This document shows positions 25,374-34,214 of a stretch of DNA of 63,558 nucleotides, in pieces (within the stretch, counting starts at the first letter, position 1; each line of letters begins with the position of its first letter). The notes below the pieces were generated by a model that saw only the letters and a program-made list of their open reading frames with translations, had not been told where the DNA came from and did not search any database. Origin of the DNA: an uncultured Eubacteriales bacterium (GTDB lineage Bacteria; Bacillota; Clostridia; Oscillospirales; Acutalibacteraceae); assembly GCA_902491475.1 (NCBI GenBank), contig CABUHY010000015.1:1-63558 (forward strand), read 5' to 3'. The position numbers and the translations under genes are program-made.

Positions 25374-25428
25374 TACTCTCGCAAAACGCCTTTATATTAT
25401 ATATAAATTTATTGCGTTTTGCAAGAGT
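25374..25428 (-). promoter_or_regulatory. tRNA-Thr(CGT) promoter inside a 15-bp inverted repeat
   Basis: On the minus strand TTGCAA (25419-25424) and TATAAT (25396-25401) are 17 bp apart. Arms at 25374-25388 and 25414-25428 match at 14 of 15 positions and bracket the -10, with one arm covering the -35. The hairpin might also act as the end of the histidine operon transcript. Confidence 0.6.
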
Positions 25429-25467
25429 AAATTAAAAAATATTTGACTTTTCGGGAAATTTGTTTTT

Positions 25468-26217
25468 TCAGACTAAGCTGCGGAATTTATCAAACTCAAA
25501 GCACAGCGTTTCTTTTTGATGGCTGTCGCTTGAAAGGATAAATTTTCCGCCCTTTTGACGGATGTAATCCCTGATTTTGTCGGACGGGTAGGGCGTTGTG
25601 CGGTAGCCTCGGCTGATAGCGCCCGTGTTTATCTCAAACACCTTGCAGTTTTTGATTATCCTGTCCACCGCTTTTTTACAGGCGTTTATATATCTCGGGT
25701 CGGTCTCGTCGAAGAGCTTTTCCTGCTCGTTAAACTTGGTTATCAGGTCAAAGTGACCCACAATATCGCACTTCGTCTTTTCGTAAACCTCGCCGACTTC
25801 TTCAAAATACGCCTCGCAAAGGCTCATAATATCGCCCGAAAAATAATCTTTTGCCGCCTGCTTTAAGATGTCGGCGGTCTCGTCAACGGGGATGTATTCG
25901 CCGCCTTTGAGGATATAATGCACCGAGCCTATGACATAATCGTACCCCGTCGTGGGTGCGGTCGAATAAAAGTCCTGCTCCGTGCCGCAGAGTATTTTTA
26001 TTTTGCCCGAAAACTCGTTTTTCAAATCGTTTACGGCTTTCATATACTCCGCCTGTTTATCCTTTTGTATGCAATATCGCTCGTCAAATTCGGTGTATGA
26101 GTGGTCGGAAAATCCGAGTGTTTTTACGCCTTTTTTAATTGCCGCAAGCACAATGTCCCTCGGCTCGTCCCTGCCGTCGCTGAAAACGGAATGAACATGT
26201 AAATCAAAAAGTTCCAT
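25468..26217 (-). CDS. hisK: Histidinol-phosphatase, PHP family
   Basis: This 249-aa PHP-domain phosphatase starts MELFDLHVHSVFSDGR. It carries the metal-binding HVH, LGFSDHSYTEFDE, VIGSVHYI, VGHFDLI and SSDSHQKE motifs of HisK/HisJ. It hydrolyses histidinol-phosphate to histidinol. It is the last gene of the histidine operon, its start touching the stop of hisIE. HisB in this operon has no phosphatase domain, so this gene supplies that step. Confidence 0.9.
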   Translation of the reverse strand: MELFDLHVHSVFSDGRDEPRDIVLAAIKKGVKTLGFSDHSYTEFDERYCIQKDKQAEYMKAVNDLKNEFSGKIKILCGTEQDFYSTAPTTGYDYVIGSVHYILKGGEYIPVDETADILKQAAKDYFSGDIMSLCEAYFEEVGEVYEKTKCDIVGHFDLITKFNEQEKLFDETDPRYINACKKAVDRIIKNCKVFEINTGAISRGYRTTPYPSDKIRDYIRQKGGKFILSSDSHQKETLCFEFDKFRSLV

Positions 26218-26864
26218 CAGGTCATCTTCTCCTGCTTTACCTTGTGGTCGATAACATGGCGTGACGCCAATTCGTCCCTTATTTCGTCAAGCGAAATGCC
26301 CACCTCAACCATAAGCACCATAACATGATAGGCGAGGTCCGCAATTTCGTAAACCGTTTCCTTTTTGTCCTCGGCTTTGGCGGCAATGATTACCTCCGTG
26401 CTCTCCTCGCCGACCTTTTTAAGGATTTTATCGAGACCCTTGTTGAAAAGATAGGTGGTGTATGAGCCGTCCTGCGGATTTGTCTTTCTGCCCCTAATAA
26501 GCTCCATAAGTCCCTCATAGGAAAACTCCGAGCGCTCCTCGCTTTGGAAAACGGGCTTTGTAAAACAGGAATATGAGCCCATGTGGCAGGCGGGACCGTC
26601 CGGCTCGACCGAAACGACAAGAGCGTCATTGTCGCAGTCAGCCGTTATCGAAACAATGTGCTGATAGTTTCCGCTTGTTTCGCCCTTGAGCCACAGCTCG
26701 TTCCTTGAACGGCTCCAGAAGCAGGTAAGCTCCTTTTTGAGTGATATTTCAAGGCTTTCCCTGTTCATATATGCGAGGGTCAGGACCTTTTTCGTCTTTG
26801 CGTCAACGACGATTGCGGGGATAAGACCCTTTTCGTCAAATTTAAGTTCGTCAATGTTCAACAT
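26217..26864 (-). CDS. hisIE: Bifunctional phosphoribosyl-AMP cyclohydrolase / phosphoribosyl-ATP diphosphatase
   Basis: This 215-aa fusion has the HisI domain at the N-terminus (AYMNRESLEISLKK, FWSRSRNELWLKGETSGN, the Cys-containing DCDNDAL and ACHMGSYSCF). The HisE domain lies at the C-terminus (KKVGEESTEVIIAAK, EIADLAYHVMVLM). It catalyses steps two and three of histidine synthesis. It lies 10 bp after hisF. Confidence 0.95.
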   Translation of the reverse strand: MLNIDELKFDEKGLIPAIVVDAKTKKVLTLAYMNRESLEISLKKELTCFWSRSRNELWLKGETSGNYQHIVSITADCDNDALVVSVEPDGPACHMGSYSCFTKPVFQSEERSEFSYEGLMELIRGRKTNPQDGSYTTYLFNKGLDKILKKVGEESTEVIIAAKAEDKKETVYEIADLAYHVMVLMVEVGISLDEIRDELASRHVIDHKVKQEKMT

Positions 26865-26874
26865 AGCTTTCTCC

Positions 26875-27633
26875 TTATATCCTTGTCGGAATATTATTGC
26901 GTTTCATCTCTTTTTTCAGGTCGTTTATGCTGACCTCTCCGAAATGGAAAATCGAAGCGGCAAGACCTGCATCAACCTTGGGAACGGTATTGAAAAGAGT
27001 GATAAAGTCCTCGATTTTTCCCGCTCCGCCCGAGGCGATTACGGGCACATTTACCGCATCGCAGACCTTTTCGAGCATTTCAAGGTCAAAGCCCTTTTTC
27101 ACACCGTCCGTGTCGATGGAATTGACAACAACTTCGCCTGCGCCGTTTGCAACGCAGCGTTTTATCCATTCAATGGCTTCCATTCCCGTGTTTTCTCTGC
27201 CGCCTTTTGCGAAAACTCTGAAAACGCCGTCAACCCTTTTGACATCAACCGACAGCACTACGCATTGGTCGCCGTAAAGCTTTGCGGCTTTACAGATTAA
27301 ATCGGGGTTTCTGATAGCTCCCGAGTTCACGCTGACCTTGTCCGCACCGCATTTTAACACTCTGTCAAAGTCCTCGACGGTGTTTATGCCTCCGCCGACG
27401 GTGAGCGGTATGAAAACGCTCTTTGCGGTTTCGCAAAGTATGTCGGTAAACAGCTTTCTGCCGTCCGACGAAGCGGTTATGTCGTAAAACACAAGCTCGT
27501 CCGCACCGTTTTGCGTGTAATATTTCGCAAGCTCAACGGGCGAGGAAACATCCTGCAGGCTCTTGAAATTTACGCCTTTTACGACCCGTCCGTTCCTGAC
27601 ATCAAGGCAGGGGATAATTCTTTTTGTAATCAC
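26875..27633 (-). CDS. hisF: Imidazole glycerol phosphate synthase subunit HisF
   Basis: This 252-aa TIM-barrel cyclase starts ITKRIIPCLDVRNGRVVKG with the catalytic Asp in CLDV and a second Asp in VVNSIDTDGVKKG. It uses ammonia from HisH to form IGP and AICAR. Its start overlaps the hisA stop by 4 bp. Confidence 0.96.
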   Translation of the reverse strand: MITKRIIPCLDVRNGRVVKGVNFKSLQDVSSPVELAKYYTQNGADELVFYDITASSDGRKLFTDILCETAKSVFIPLTVGGGINTVEDFDRVLKCGADKVSVNSGAIRNPDLICKAAKLYGDQCVVLSVDVKRVDGVFRVFAKGGRENTGMEAIEWIKRCVANGAGEVVVNSIDTDGVKKGFDLEMLEKVCDAVNVPVIASGGAGKIEDFITLFNTVPKVDAGLAASIFHFGEVSINDLKKEMKRNNIPTRI

Positions 27634-28343
27634 AGAGCCTCTTCAACCGCCTTTCTCAAGTCAATAGCCTTTGTGTAATAAGCCTTTCCGATTATTGCGC
27701 CGTGAATGTTGAGCGCACGAAGTCTTTTTACATCGTCGAGCGAGGAAACGCCGCCCGAGGCGATTATGTTCATATTCAGCTGTTCGCTCAACGCCTTGTA
27801 CAGCTCGTGATTTGTGCCTTTCATTGCGCCGTCCTTTGAAATATCGGTGCAAATGAGCGTTGAAACACCGAGGGCTTGCATATCTCTGCAAAATTCAAAC
27901 GCTTCAAGCGACGATTTTTCCGTCCAGCCTTTAATTGCGACAAAACCGTCCTTTATGTCAACGCCGACGGCAATCCTGTCCTTATATTTTCCGACGGCTC
28001 TTTCAAGGAATTTTCTGTCGTTTACCGCCGCAGTGCCGAGTATTACACGGTCAATTCCGTTTTCAAGATACATCTCGACCGTTTCCATACTGCGTATTCC
28101 GCCGCCGATTTCACAGAACATATCCGTTGAGTTGTGAATTTTCATAACCGTGTCAAAATTGGGCGTTTTTCCGTTCTTTGCGCCCTCTAAATCAACAAGG
28201 TGTATGTGCGTTGCGCCGCAGTTTTCAAAATCCTTTGCGACTTCGGGCGGATTTTCGGAAAAGACCTCCATTTGGTTATAGTCTCCCTTGAAAAGTCTTA
28301 CCGCCTTGCCCTCGTAAAGGTCTATTGCAGGATAGATAAACAT
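27630..28343 (-). CDS. hisA: ProFAR isomerase
   Basis: This 237-aa TIM barrel starts FIYPAIDLYEGKAVRL, with the catalytic Asp in PAIDL and the partner Asp in ICTDISKDGAMKGTN. It isomerises ProFAR to PRFAR. It is directly coupled to hisH, sharing one base (28343), and to hisF. Confidence 0.95.
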   Translation of the reverse strand: MFIYPAIDLYEGKAVRLFKGDYNQMEVFSENPPEVAKDFENCGATHIHLVDLEGAKNGKTPNFDTVMKIHNSTDMFCEIGGGIRSMETVEMYLENGIDRVILGTAAVNDRKFLERAVGKYKDRIAVGVDIKDGFVAIKGWTEKSSLEAFEFCRDMQALGVSTLICTDISKDGAMKGTNHELYKALSEQLNMNIIASGGVSSLDDVKRLRALNIHGAIIGKAYYTKAIDLRKAVEEAL

Positions 28344-28963
28344 TATTTTTCCTCCCCTAAGGCTACGAATGAGCGAAGTATTTTAAGTCCCGTTTCGCCG
28401 CTCTTTTCGGGGTGGAACTGACAGCCGAAAACATTTCCCGATTGTACCGCCGCCGTAAGAGGCGCACCGTAATCGGACACCGCCGTTACCGAGCTTTCGC
28501 AGTCGGCGGCATAGTATGAATGGACGAAGTAGACATATTCGCCGTTGTTTACATTTTCAAAAATCGGCGAGGGCTTTTTAATTTCAAGGCTGTTCCAGCC
28601 GATATGCGGAATTTTATAGCCCTTAGGAATGACAGTTTCGATAGGCCTTATCTCGCCCTTAATAAGCCCTAAGCCCTTGTGCTCGCCGTATTCAAAGCTT
28701 TTCTCAAACAGCAGCTGCATACCGAGGCATATGCCCATAAGCGGCTTTCCGCTTTGCGCAAGGGAAATTACCGTATTTTCAAGTCCGCTGTCCCTGAGCT
28801 TTTTTGCGGCATCACGGAACGCTCCCACGCCCGGCAGGATAATCGAATCGGCACTTTCAAGTTCCGATTTTGAGCTTGTAACAACGGCGTTTGCGCCGAT
28901 AGCGGAAAACGAGCTTTTGAGGGAAAAGAGGTTTCCCACGCCGTAATCAACGATAGCAACCAT
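28343..28963 (-). CDS. hisH: Imidazole glycerol phosphate synthase glutaminase subunit HisH
   Basis: This 206-aa class I glutamine amidotransferase has the GVGNLFSLKSSF start, the nucleophile in GICLGMQLLFEKS and the His/Glu pair in FGCQFHPEKSG. It passes ammonia to HisF. The start ATG overlaps the hisB stop. Confidence 0.95.
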   Translation of the reverse strand: MVAIVDYGVGNLFSLKSSFSAIGANAVVTSSKSELESADSIILPGVGAFRDAAKKLRDSGLENTVISLAQSGKPLMGICLGMQLLFEKSFEYGEHKGLGLIKGEIRPIETVIPKGYKIPHIGWNSLEIKKPSPIFENVNNGEYVYFVHSYYAADCESSVTAVSDYGAPLTAAVQSGNVFGCQFHPEKSGETGLKILRSFVALGEEK

Positions 28964-29550
28964 TATAACACACCCTTTGAGGACGGAATTTCGTCGGCAA
29001 AATCGCTGTCGATTTTAACCGCAGTTCTGATACTCCTTGCGACCGACTTGAACGCACCCTCGATTATGTGATGAGAGTTTTCGCCGTCAAGCTGCTTTAT
29101 GTGGAGAGTGAGATTTGCATTTCTTGTAAATGCGAGGAAAAATTCCTTTACAAGCTCGGTGTCAAATGTGCCGACCTTCTGAGTGGGAATGTCAAGCGAG
29201 TAACCGAGATAGCTCCTGCCCGAGAAATCAACCGCCGTAAGGATAAGCGCCTCGTCCATGGGCAGAACCGTGTCACCGTAGCGCACAATGCCCTTTTTGT
29301 CGCCGAGCGCCTGCGAGAAAGCCTGTCCGAGAACAATGCCTATGTCCTCGGTTGTGTGGTGGTCGTCAACATAGGTGTCGCCGTCGCACTTTATTTCAAG
29401 GTCAAACTTTCCGTGAGAGGCAAAAAGCGTGAGCATATGGTCAAGGAAACCGCAGCCGCTTTTTATGTCGCTTTTGCCCGTTCCGTCGATATTCAGCGAG
29501 AGCTTTATATCGGTCTCATTGGTTTTTCTGTCGATTTTTGCAGTTCTCAT
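28963..29550 (-). CDS. hisB: Imidazoleglycerol-phosphate dehydratase
   Basis: This 195-aa monofunctional dehydratase starts at the ATG at 29550 (MRTAKIDRKTNET), with aaaggtga before it; a GTG nine bases further up is less well placed. Metal-binding motifs DHHTTEDIGIVLGQA and SHHIIEGAFKS are intact. It is preceded by the hairpin-rich gap 29551-29715 within the operon. Confidence 0.95.
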   Translation of the reverse strand: MRTAKIDRKTNETDIKLSLNIDGTGKSDIKSGCGFLDHMLTLFASHGKFDLEIKCDGDTYVDDHHTTEDIGIVLGQAFSQALGDKKGIVRYGDTVLPMDEALILTAVDFSGRSYLGYSLDIPTQKVGTFDTELVKEFFLAFTRNANLTLHIKQLDGENSHHIIEGAFKSVARSIRTAVKIDSDFADEIPSSKGVL

Positions 29551-29577
29551 TTTAATCACCTTTAATCACCATAGCCT

Positions 29578-29725
29578 TTCAGGCAACAAATATTTATTAA
29601 AAATCACCTGATTTAACCTGCGTTGCCTGAACAGGCGTGATGGTGATTTCTGCCATCTCAAAATTCTGCCAAAGGCAAATTTTGAGGGCAATATAATTAT
29701 GATTAGCGTGATTTTTCACGCTAAT
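29578..29725 (-). promoter_or_regulatory. Cluster of stem-loops between hisC and hisB
   Basis: Three inverted repeats follow each other in the only real gap of the his operon. They are TTCAGGCAAC/GTTGCCTGAA (29578-29631), CTCAAAATT...AATTTTGAG extended by TGCC/GGCA pairs (29651-29690), and ATTAGCGTGA/TCACGCTAAT (29702-29725), the last overlapping the hisC stop codon. None is followed by a strong T-run. An mRNA-processing, stability or partial-termination role is inferred. Confidence 0.5.
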
Positions 29726-30771
29726 TCCTCCGCAATTTTTTGTGTGAGTATATCTATCTGCTCTTTTGTTCCGACCGTGATACGGTTATAGTCTTTAAGC
29801 CTTTCACTGCCGAAATGTCTTACAAGCACGCCCTTGCTTTTGAGGCCCTCATAGAGTGCCTGTCCGCTTATTTTTTCATGCTTTGCGAACACGAAATTCG
29901 CCTTTGACGGCAGAACACAAAAGCCCATATTTTTAAGCTTTTCCGTAAGATACTCTCTGTTTTCGATTATTGTTTTACAGTTGTTTTTCGTGTATTCCTC
30001 ATCTTCCAGAACGCCTGTTCCCGCCGCCTGTGTGAGGGAATTTATGTTGTAGGGGTTGGTGGAATATTTGATTGTGTTGAGGTCGGCGATAAGCTCCTTG
30101 CAGGCAATGCCGAAGCCGAGCCGTCCGCCCGCAAGCGACCGTGATTTTGAAAAGGTCTGCGTGACGAGCAAATTGCCGTATTTGTGAATAAGACCCACGG
30201 CACTTTCGGTGCCGAAGTCGACATACGCTTCGTCTATCACGACGACCGAATCGGGGTTCGAGGAAACGATTTTTTCAATCTCGTTAAGGCTCAAAGCGAT
30301 ACCCGTCGGGGCATTAGGATTGGCTATAAAAATCGTCTTGTTTATTCCCACATAGTCGTCAACCGAAATCGTGAAATCGTCCTTTAGGGGGATTTTCTCA
30401 TACGGCACACGGTTTATCTCGGCAAATACGGGATAAAAACCGTAGGTTATGTCGGGGAAAACCGCAGGGTGCGTCTCGTCGCAAAAAGCCGAAAAGGCGA
30501 AATTGAGAATTTCGTCCGAGCCGTTTGTGAAAAGTATTTCGTCCGTGCCTACCGAGAAAACCTCGCTTGCCTTTTTTACAAGCTCACGGCATTCGGGGTC
30601 GCAGTAAAGCTGAAGGTTTTTAACCGCTTCGGCAGTTTTTTTCATTGTCTTTTCACTCGGCGGAAACGGCGACTCGTTGGTATTAAGCTTTATGTATTTC
30701 ATCTCTTTGGGCTGTTCGCCCGGGGTGTAGGGTACAAGAGATTTGAATTTTTTTGAAAAATATCTGCTCAC
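29716..30771 (-). CDS. hisC: Histidinol-phosphate aminotransferase
   Basis: This 351-aa fold-type I PLP enzyme has LNTNESPFPPSE, TNGSDEILNFAF, NPNAPTGIALS, VIDEAYVDFG and the PLP lysine in TQTFSKSRSLAGGRLGF. The start is a GTG overlapping the hisD stop by 4 bp. Confidence 0.95.
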   Translation of the reverse strand: MSRYFSKKFKSLVPYTPGEQPKEMKYIKLNTNESPFPPSEKTMKKTAEAVKNLQLYCDPECRELVKKASEVFSVGTDEILFTNGSDEILNFAFSAFCDETHPAVFPDITYGFYPVFAEINRVPYEKIPLKDDFTISVDDYVGINKTIFIANPNAPTGIALSLNEIEKIVSSNPDSVVVIDEAYVDFGTESAVGLIHKYGNLLVTQTFSKSRSLAGGRLGFGIACKELIADLNTIKYSTNPYNINSLTQAAGTGVLEDEEYTKNNCKTIIENREYLTEKLKNMGFCVLPSKANFVFAKHEKISGQALYEGLKSKGVLVRHFGSERLKDYNRITVGTKEQIDILTQKIAEELA

Positions 30772-32048
30772 TGCTCGTCCTCCACACGGATAACCGCACT
30801 CTTTGCGTGCGCCGTCAGACCCTCTTTTTTCGCAAAAGCCGCAACATCAAAAGCAACCCTTTTAAGTGCGTCCTTTGTGTAATATGTGTATTGCGTTTTC
30901 TTTATGAAATCGTCAACCGAGAGCGGACTTGAAAACTTTGCCGTTCCGCTTGTCGGCAGGGTATGGTTCGGACCCGCAAAATAATCTCCGAGTGCCTCGG
31001 GGCAATTCCTGCCCATAAATATCGAGCCTGCGTGGCGTATGCTGTCCAGCTTGTCAAACGGGTTGTCAACGCACAGCTCTAAATGCTCGGGTGCGATTTC
31101 GTTTGCGATTTCTATTGCGGCGTCAAGCGTGTCGGCAACAATTATCTTGCCGTTTACATCAACAGACTCCCTTGCGATTTCACGGCGTTCAAGCAACGGA
31201 ATTTGCTTTTCAAGCTCTGCGCTGACATTTTTCGCAAGCTCTGTGCTGTCGGTAACGAGCACTGCGCTTGCCATCTTGTCGTGCTCCGCCTGTGAGAGCA
31301 AATCAGCCGCAACATACGCGGGGTTTGACTTGCCGTCCGCAACTATCAATATTTCGCTCGGACCTGCTATCATATCAATCGAAACAACGCCGAAAACCTG
31401 CTTTTTAGCCTCTGCGACAAAGGCGTTGCCCGGTCCCACGATTTTGTCAACCTTCGGGATACTCTCCGTGCCGTACGCCAAAGCCGCTATTGCCTGTGCT
31501 CCGCCGACTTTGAAAATGCGGTCGATGCCTGCGACATATGCCGCCGCAAGTATAACGGGGTTTACCTTGCCGTCCTTTGTCGGGGGCGTTACCATAACTA
31601 CCTCACGGCAGCCCGCTGTTTTTGCGGGAATGGCGTCCATAAGAACCGTTGACGGATAAGCCGCAGTGCCGCCGGGAACATAAAGTCCCGCCCTGTCAAC
31701 GGGGATTATCTTCTGACCGATTACAATTCCGTCCTCGTCGTTTATTATAAAGCTGTTGCGAACCTGACGGGAGTGGAATTTCCTTATGTTCTTTGCGGCT
31801 TTTTCGAGGATTTCCATAAATTCGGACTCCACAAGGCTCAATGCCTCGTCGATTTCCTCTTTTGTTACCGCAAGCGACGAAAGCTGCGCCTTGTCAAACT
31901 TTTCGCAGTATTCAAAAAGCGCCTTGTCGCCGTTTTCCCTTACATTTTTTATGATTTCCGCAACCGTACCGACAACATCGGTTTTCGGAACGGAACGGGC
32001 AAAAATTTCACTGTTGGGCACTTCGCCGTATTTCATTATCTTAATCAT
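30768..32048 (-). CDS. hisD: Histidinol dehydrogenase
   Basis: This 426-aa zinc- and NAD-dependent enzyme carries out the last two oxidations to histidine. Signatures are IPVDRAGLYVPGGTAAYPSTV, GGAQAIAALAYGTESIPKVD, DMIAGPSEILI, LSQAEHDKMA and the C-terminal GPNHTLPTSGTAKFSSPLS. It starts within the end of hisG. Confidence 0.96.
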   Translation of the reverse strand: MIKIMKYGEVPNSEIFARSVPKTDVVGTVAEIIKNVRENGDKALFEYCEKFDKAQLSSLAVTKEEIDEALSLVESEFMEILEKAAKNIRKFHSRQVRNSFIINDEDGIVIGQKIIPVDRAGLYVPGGTAAYPSTVLMDAIPAKTAGCREVVMVTPPTKDGKVNPVILAAAYVAGIDRIFKVGGAQAIAALAYGTESIPKVDKIVGPGNAFVAEAKKQVFGVVSIDMIAGPSEILIVADGKSNPAYVAADLLSQAEHDKMASAVLVTDSTELAKNVSAELEKQIPLLERREIARESVDVNGKIIVADTLDAAIEIANEIAPEHLELCVDNPFDKLDSIRHAGSIFMGRNCPEALGDYFAGPNHTLPTSGTAKFSSPLSVDDFIKKTQYTYYTKDALKRVAFDVAAFAKKEGLTAHAKSAVIRVEDEQ

Positions 32049-32682
32049 TTTTACATTCCACCTGTTGTTTCAAGCAATTTGTTACCTTTTCAATCTGAGC
32101 CGTCTTGAACTTGTAGCCCGTCTTGTTTGCTATAAGCCTTGCCGAAATCGGAACGACCGTTTCAATGACCTCAAGGTTGTTTTCTTTGAGAGTCGTGCCC
32201 GTCTCGACAATATCGACTATAACATCGGAAAGACCCAAAATCGGCGCTATCTCGATTGAACCGTTAAGATGTATTATGTCAATATCCCTGCCGAGCGAGG
32301 CGTAATAATTCTGCGCTATGTTTGAAAATTTTGTCGCAACCCTGAGCGTCTTGCGGACATCGTCACGGAAGCCCTTGGGTGCGGCGACCGCCATTCTGCA
32401 CTTTCCTATATCGAGGTCGAGCAGCTCGTAAATATCGGGCTCGTATTCAAGCAGAATATCCTTGCCCGCAACGCCTATGTCTGCGGCGCCCCGTTCGACA
32501 TATATTGCAACATCCGACGGCTTTACCCAGAAGTAGCGAACGCCTGCCTCTTCGTTTTCAAATATGAGTTTTCGGTTTACCTCTCTTATGGACGGGCAGG
32601 GGAAGCCTGCCTTTTCAAACATCGAATAAACCTTTTCGCCGAGCCTGCCCTTGGGGAGAGCAACATTAAGCATTGTTTTCAA
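32041..32682 (-). CDS. hisG: ATP phosphoribosyltransferase, short form
   Basis: This 213-aa catalytic subunit lacks the C-terminal regulatory domain and therefore needs HisZ, encoded directly upstream. Motifs are NVALPKGRLGEKVY, ERGAADIGVAGKDIL and DVIVDIVETGTTLKENNL. A TTG at 32682 has the best Shine-Dalgarno (ggagaggtg, seven bases away), while the ATG at 32673 is 16 bases away. The TTG start is therefore preferred, overlapping hisZ by 17 bp. Confidence 0.94.
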   Translation of the reverse strand: MKTMLNVALPKGRLGEKVYSMFEKAGFPCPSIREVNRKLIFENEEAGVRYFWVKPSDVAIYVERGAADIGVAGKDILLEYEPDIYELLDLDIGKCRMAVAAPKGFRDDVRKTLRVATKFSNIAQNYYASLGRDIDIIHLNGSIEIAPILGLSDVIVDIVETGTTLKENNLEVIETVVPISARLIANKTGYKFKTAQIEKVTNCLKQQVECKND

Positions 32683-33790
32683 TTAAATTCACCTCTCCGT
32701 TCCGAAGCTCGAAAAGCTTACCGTAGGTTGCCTTTTCGGGGAGCTTTTTTGCCGTGAACACACAGCCGTACTCATTTCTCAGGCTCTGTGCCGCATTCTT
32801 TATCGCCGCAATGCCGTCCTTTTCCGAGTAGAGCAAAACCGCATCGTAGTCAAACTCCCGTTCCCTTACATTAAAGCGTTCAAGCATATCTATATATACC
32901 GCAAAGCCTATCGCTTTTGACTTTCTCGACATACTCTGCATAAGCGAGTCGTATCTGCCGCCCGAAAGCACGCTGTCGGGAATTTTGTCGATAAAGCCCT
33001 TGAAAACTATACCGTTATAATAGTTTATATCGCTCACTACCGAGAAATCTATGCGAAGCTTGCTTTGAAGCTCTTTGTCAAGCGAGGAAACAACGCTTTC
33101 AAATTCCGCAAATTCAGCCTGTGCGCCCGTTTTGTCTGCCATAATTTTAAGCTTCGGCAAAACCTCGTCGGGCGTGCCGTTGTAGGAGATAAGCTCCTCC
33201 AAAAGCGCCGTGTTCTCAGCTGAAACTGACATATCCTCACAAAGCCGCTTCATCTCGTGGGTGTTCTTGTCGGAGATGAGCGAGGTCATCTTTTTCCTTG
33301 CCTCATAGGAAAGACCGATATAATCGTAAACGGCAAAAAGTATCGCAAGGTCGGAAACATCCACAACGCAGTTTTCGCTTATCGTCATAAGACTCTTGAC
33401 GGCAAGGCTTAAAACCTCGCACACGCAGTAGGGGTCTATGTCGCCGATACATTCAAGACCCGCCTGCTTGATTTCCTTATACGAATGAGTACCCTTGGAC
33501 ACCCTGTAAACATTTTCGTCGTAATAGACCTTCTGAACAGAACCCTCCGAGTCCTTTGTGTTCTTGACTATCGACAGGGTAACATCGGGCTTTAACGCCA
33601 TAAGCTTGCCGTTGGTGTCGGTAAAGGTTATTACGCTGTCGGAAATGAGAAAGTCCTTGTTGCGGACATAGAGGTCGTATTCCTCAAACTTACGCATTTT
33701 GTATTGCTTGTAGCCGTATTTTGAGTAGAGCGAGCGAAGAAGGAACACCGCCCGTTCGTCATATTTGAGGTTGTCGGTATCGATTATCAT
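32666..33790 (-). CDS. hisZ: ATP phosphoribosyltransferase regulatory subunit HisZ
   Basis: This 374-aa HisRS-like protein lacks tRNA-synthetase function. It has class II synthetase-like segments (LKPDVTLSIVKN, YYDENVYRVSKGTHSYKEIKQAGLE, and GGRYDSLMQSM). It forms the allosteric hetero-octamer with short HisG and gives histidine feedback. It overlaps the regulator gene upstream by 4 bp. Confidence 0.93.
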   Translation of the reverse strand: MIIDTDNLKYDERAVFLLRSLYSKYGYKQYKMRKFEEYDLYVRNKDFLISDSVITFTDTNGKLMALKPDVTLSIVKNTKDSEGSVQKVYYDENVYRVSKGTHSYKEIKQAGLECIGDIDPYCVCEVLSLAVKSLMTISENCVVDVSDLAILFAVYDYIGLSYEARKKMTSLISDKNTHEMKRLCEDMSVSAENTALLEELISYNGTPDEVLPKLKIMADKTGAQAEFAEFESVVSSLDKELQSKLRIDFSVVSDINYYNGIVFKGFIDKIPDSVLSGGRYDSLMQSMSRKSKAIGFAVYIDMLERFNVREREFDYDAVLLYSEKDGIAAIKNAAQSLRNEYGCVFTAKKLPEKATYGKLFELRNGEVNLIENNA

Positions 33791-34083
33791 TCTTTTTCAC
33801 TCTCCTCAAGCTTTCTTATTGCGCTTTCGTATCCGCCCGAGCCGTACCGCAGGCAGTTGCTTACCCTGCCTATCGTGGCGGTGCTTATGCCCACTTCCTT
33901 TGAAATGGTAAGGTAATTTGCACCCTTTTCAAGCATTATTGCGGTTTCAAGGCGCTGCGCCATATCGGTAATTTCCTTTTTCGTACATAAGTCGTCGAAG
34001 TATTTATAACAGTCGTCAAGGCTTTCAAGATTTAAGAAAGTTTTGAAAAGGCGGTCCGTCGCCTCGGTCCTGAAATCTGCCAT
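33787..34083 (-). CDS. yerC: TrpR-like regulator YerC/HisR
   Basis: This 98-aa TrpR-superfamily DNA-binding protein has helices around LFKTFLNLESLDDCYKYFDDL and an HTH in LETAIMLEKGANYLTISKEV, then ISTATIGRVSNCLRYG. The first gene of the his operon, it is coupled to hisZ. Its own promoter carries a TrpR-box-like palindrome, so it very probably represses the operon with histidine as corepressor, as proposed for the HisR branch of the family. The start ATG at 34083 follows aaaggag. Confidence 0.88.
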   Translation of the reverse strand: MADFRTEATDRLFKTFLNLESLDDCYKYFDDLCTKKEITDMAQRLETAIMLEKGANYLTISKEVGISTATIGRVSNCLRYGSGGYESAIRKLEESEKE

Positions 34084-34106
34084 GGTTCTATCTCCTTTGT
34101 GCTATC

Positions 34107-34143
34107 GTACTAATATGTTAGCACTTTAGCACGATAAAGTCAA
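34107..34143 (-). promoter_or_regulatory. his operon promoter and HisR-type operator
   Basis: On the minus strand, -35 TTGACT (34138-34143) and -10 TAACAT (34115-34120) are 17 bp apart. The 18-bp near-palindrome GTGCTAACATATTAGTAC (34107-34124) covers the -10 and is close to the enteric TrpR box in layout (GTnCTAn6TAGTAC). Extra half-sites (GTGCTAA directly upstream, TAGCAC downstream) lie around it, suggesting tandem repressor binding. Confidence 0.75.
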
Positions 34144-34214
34144 TAATCTTTGCAAAAAAATATCTTATAGTATTATAAAAAATATTATGTTATACTTTAT
34201 TAAGAGGTGAGGAA

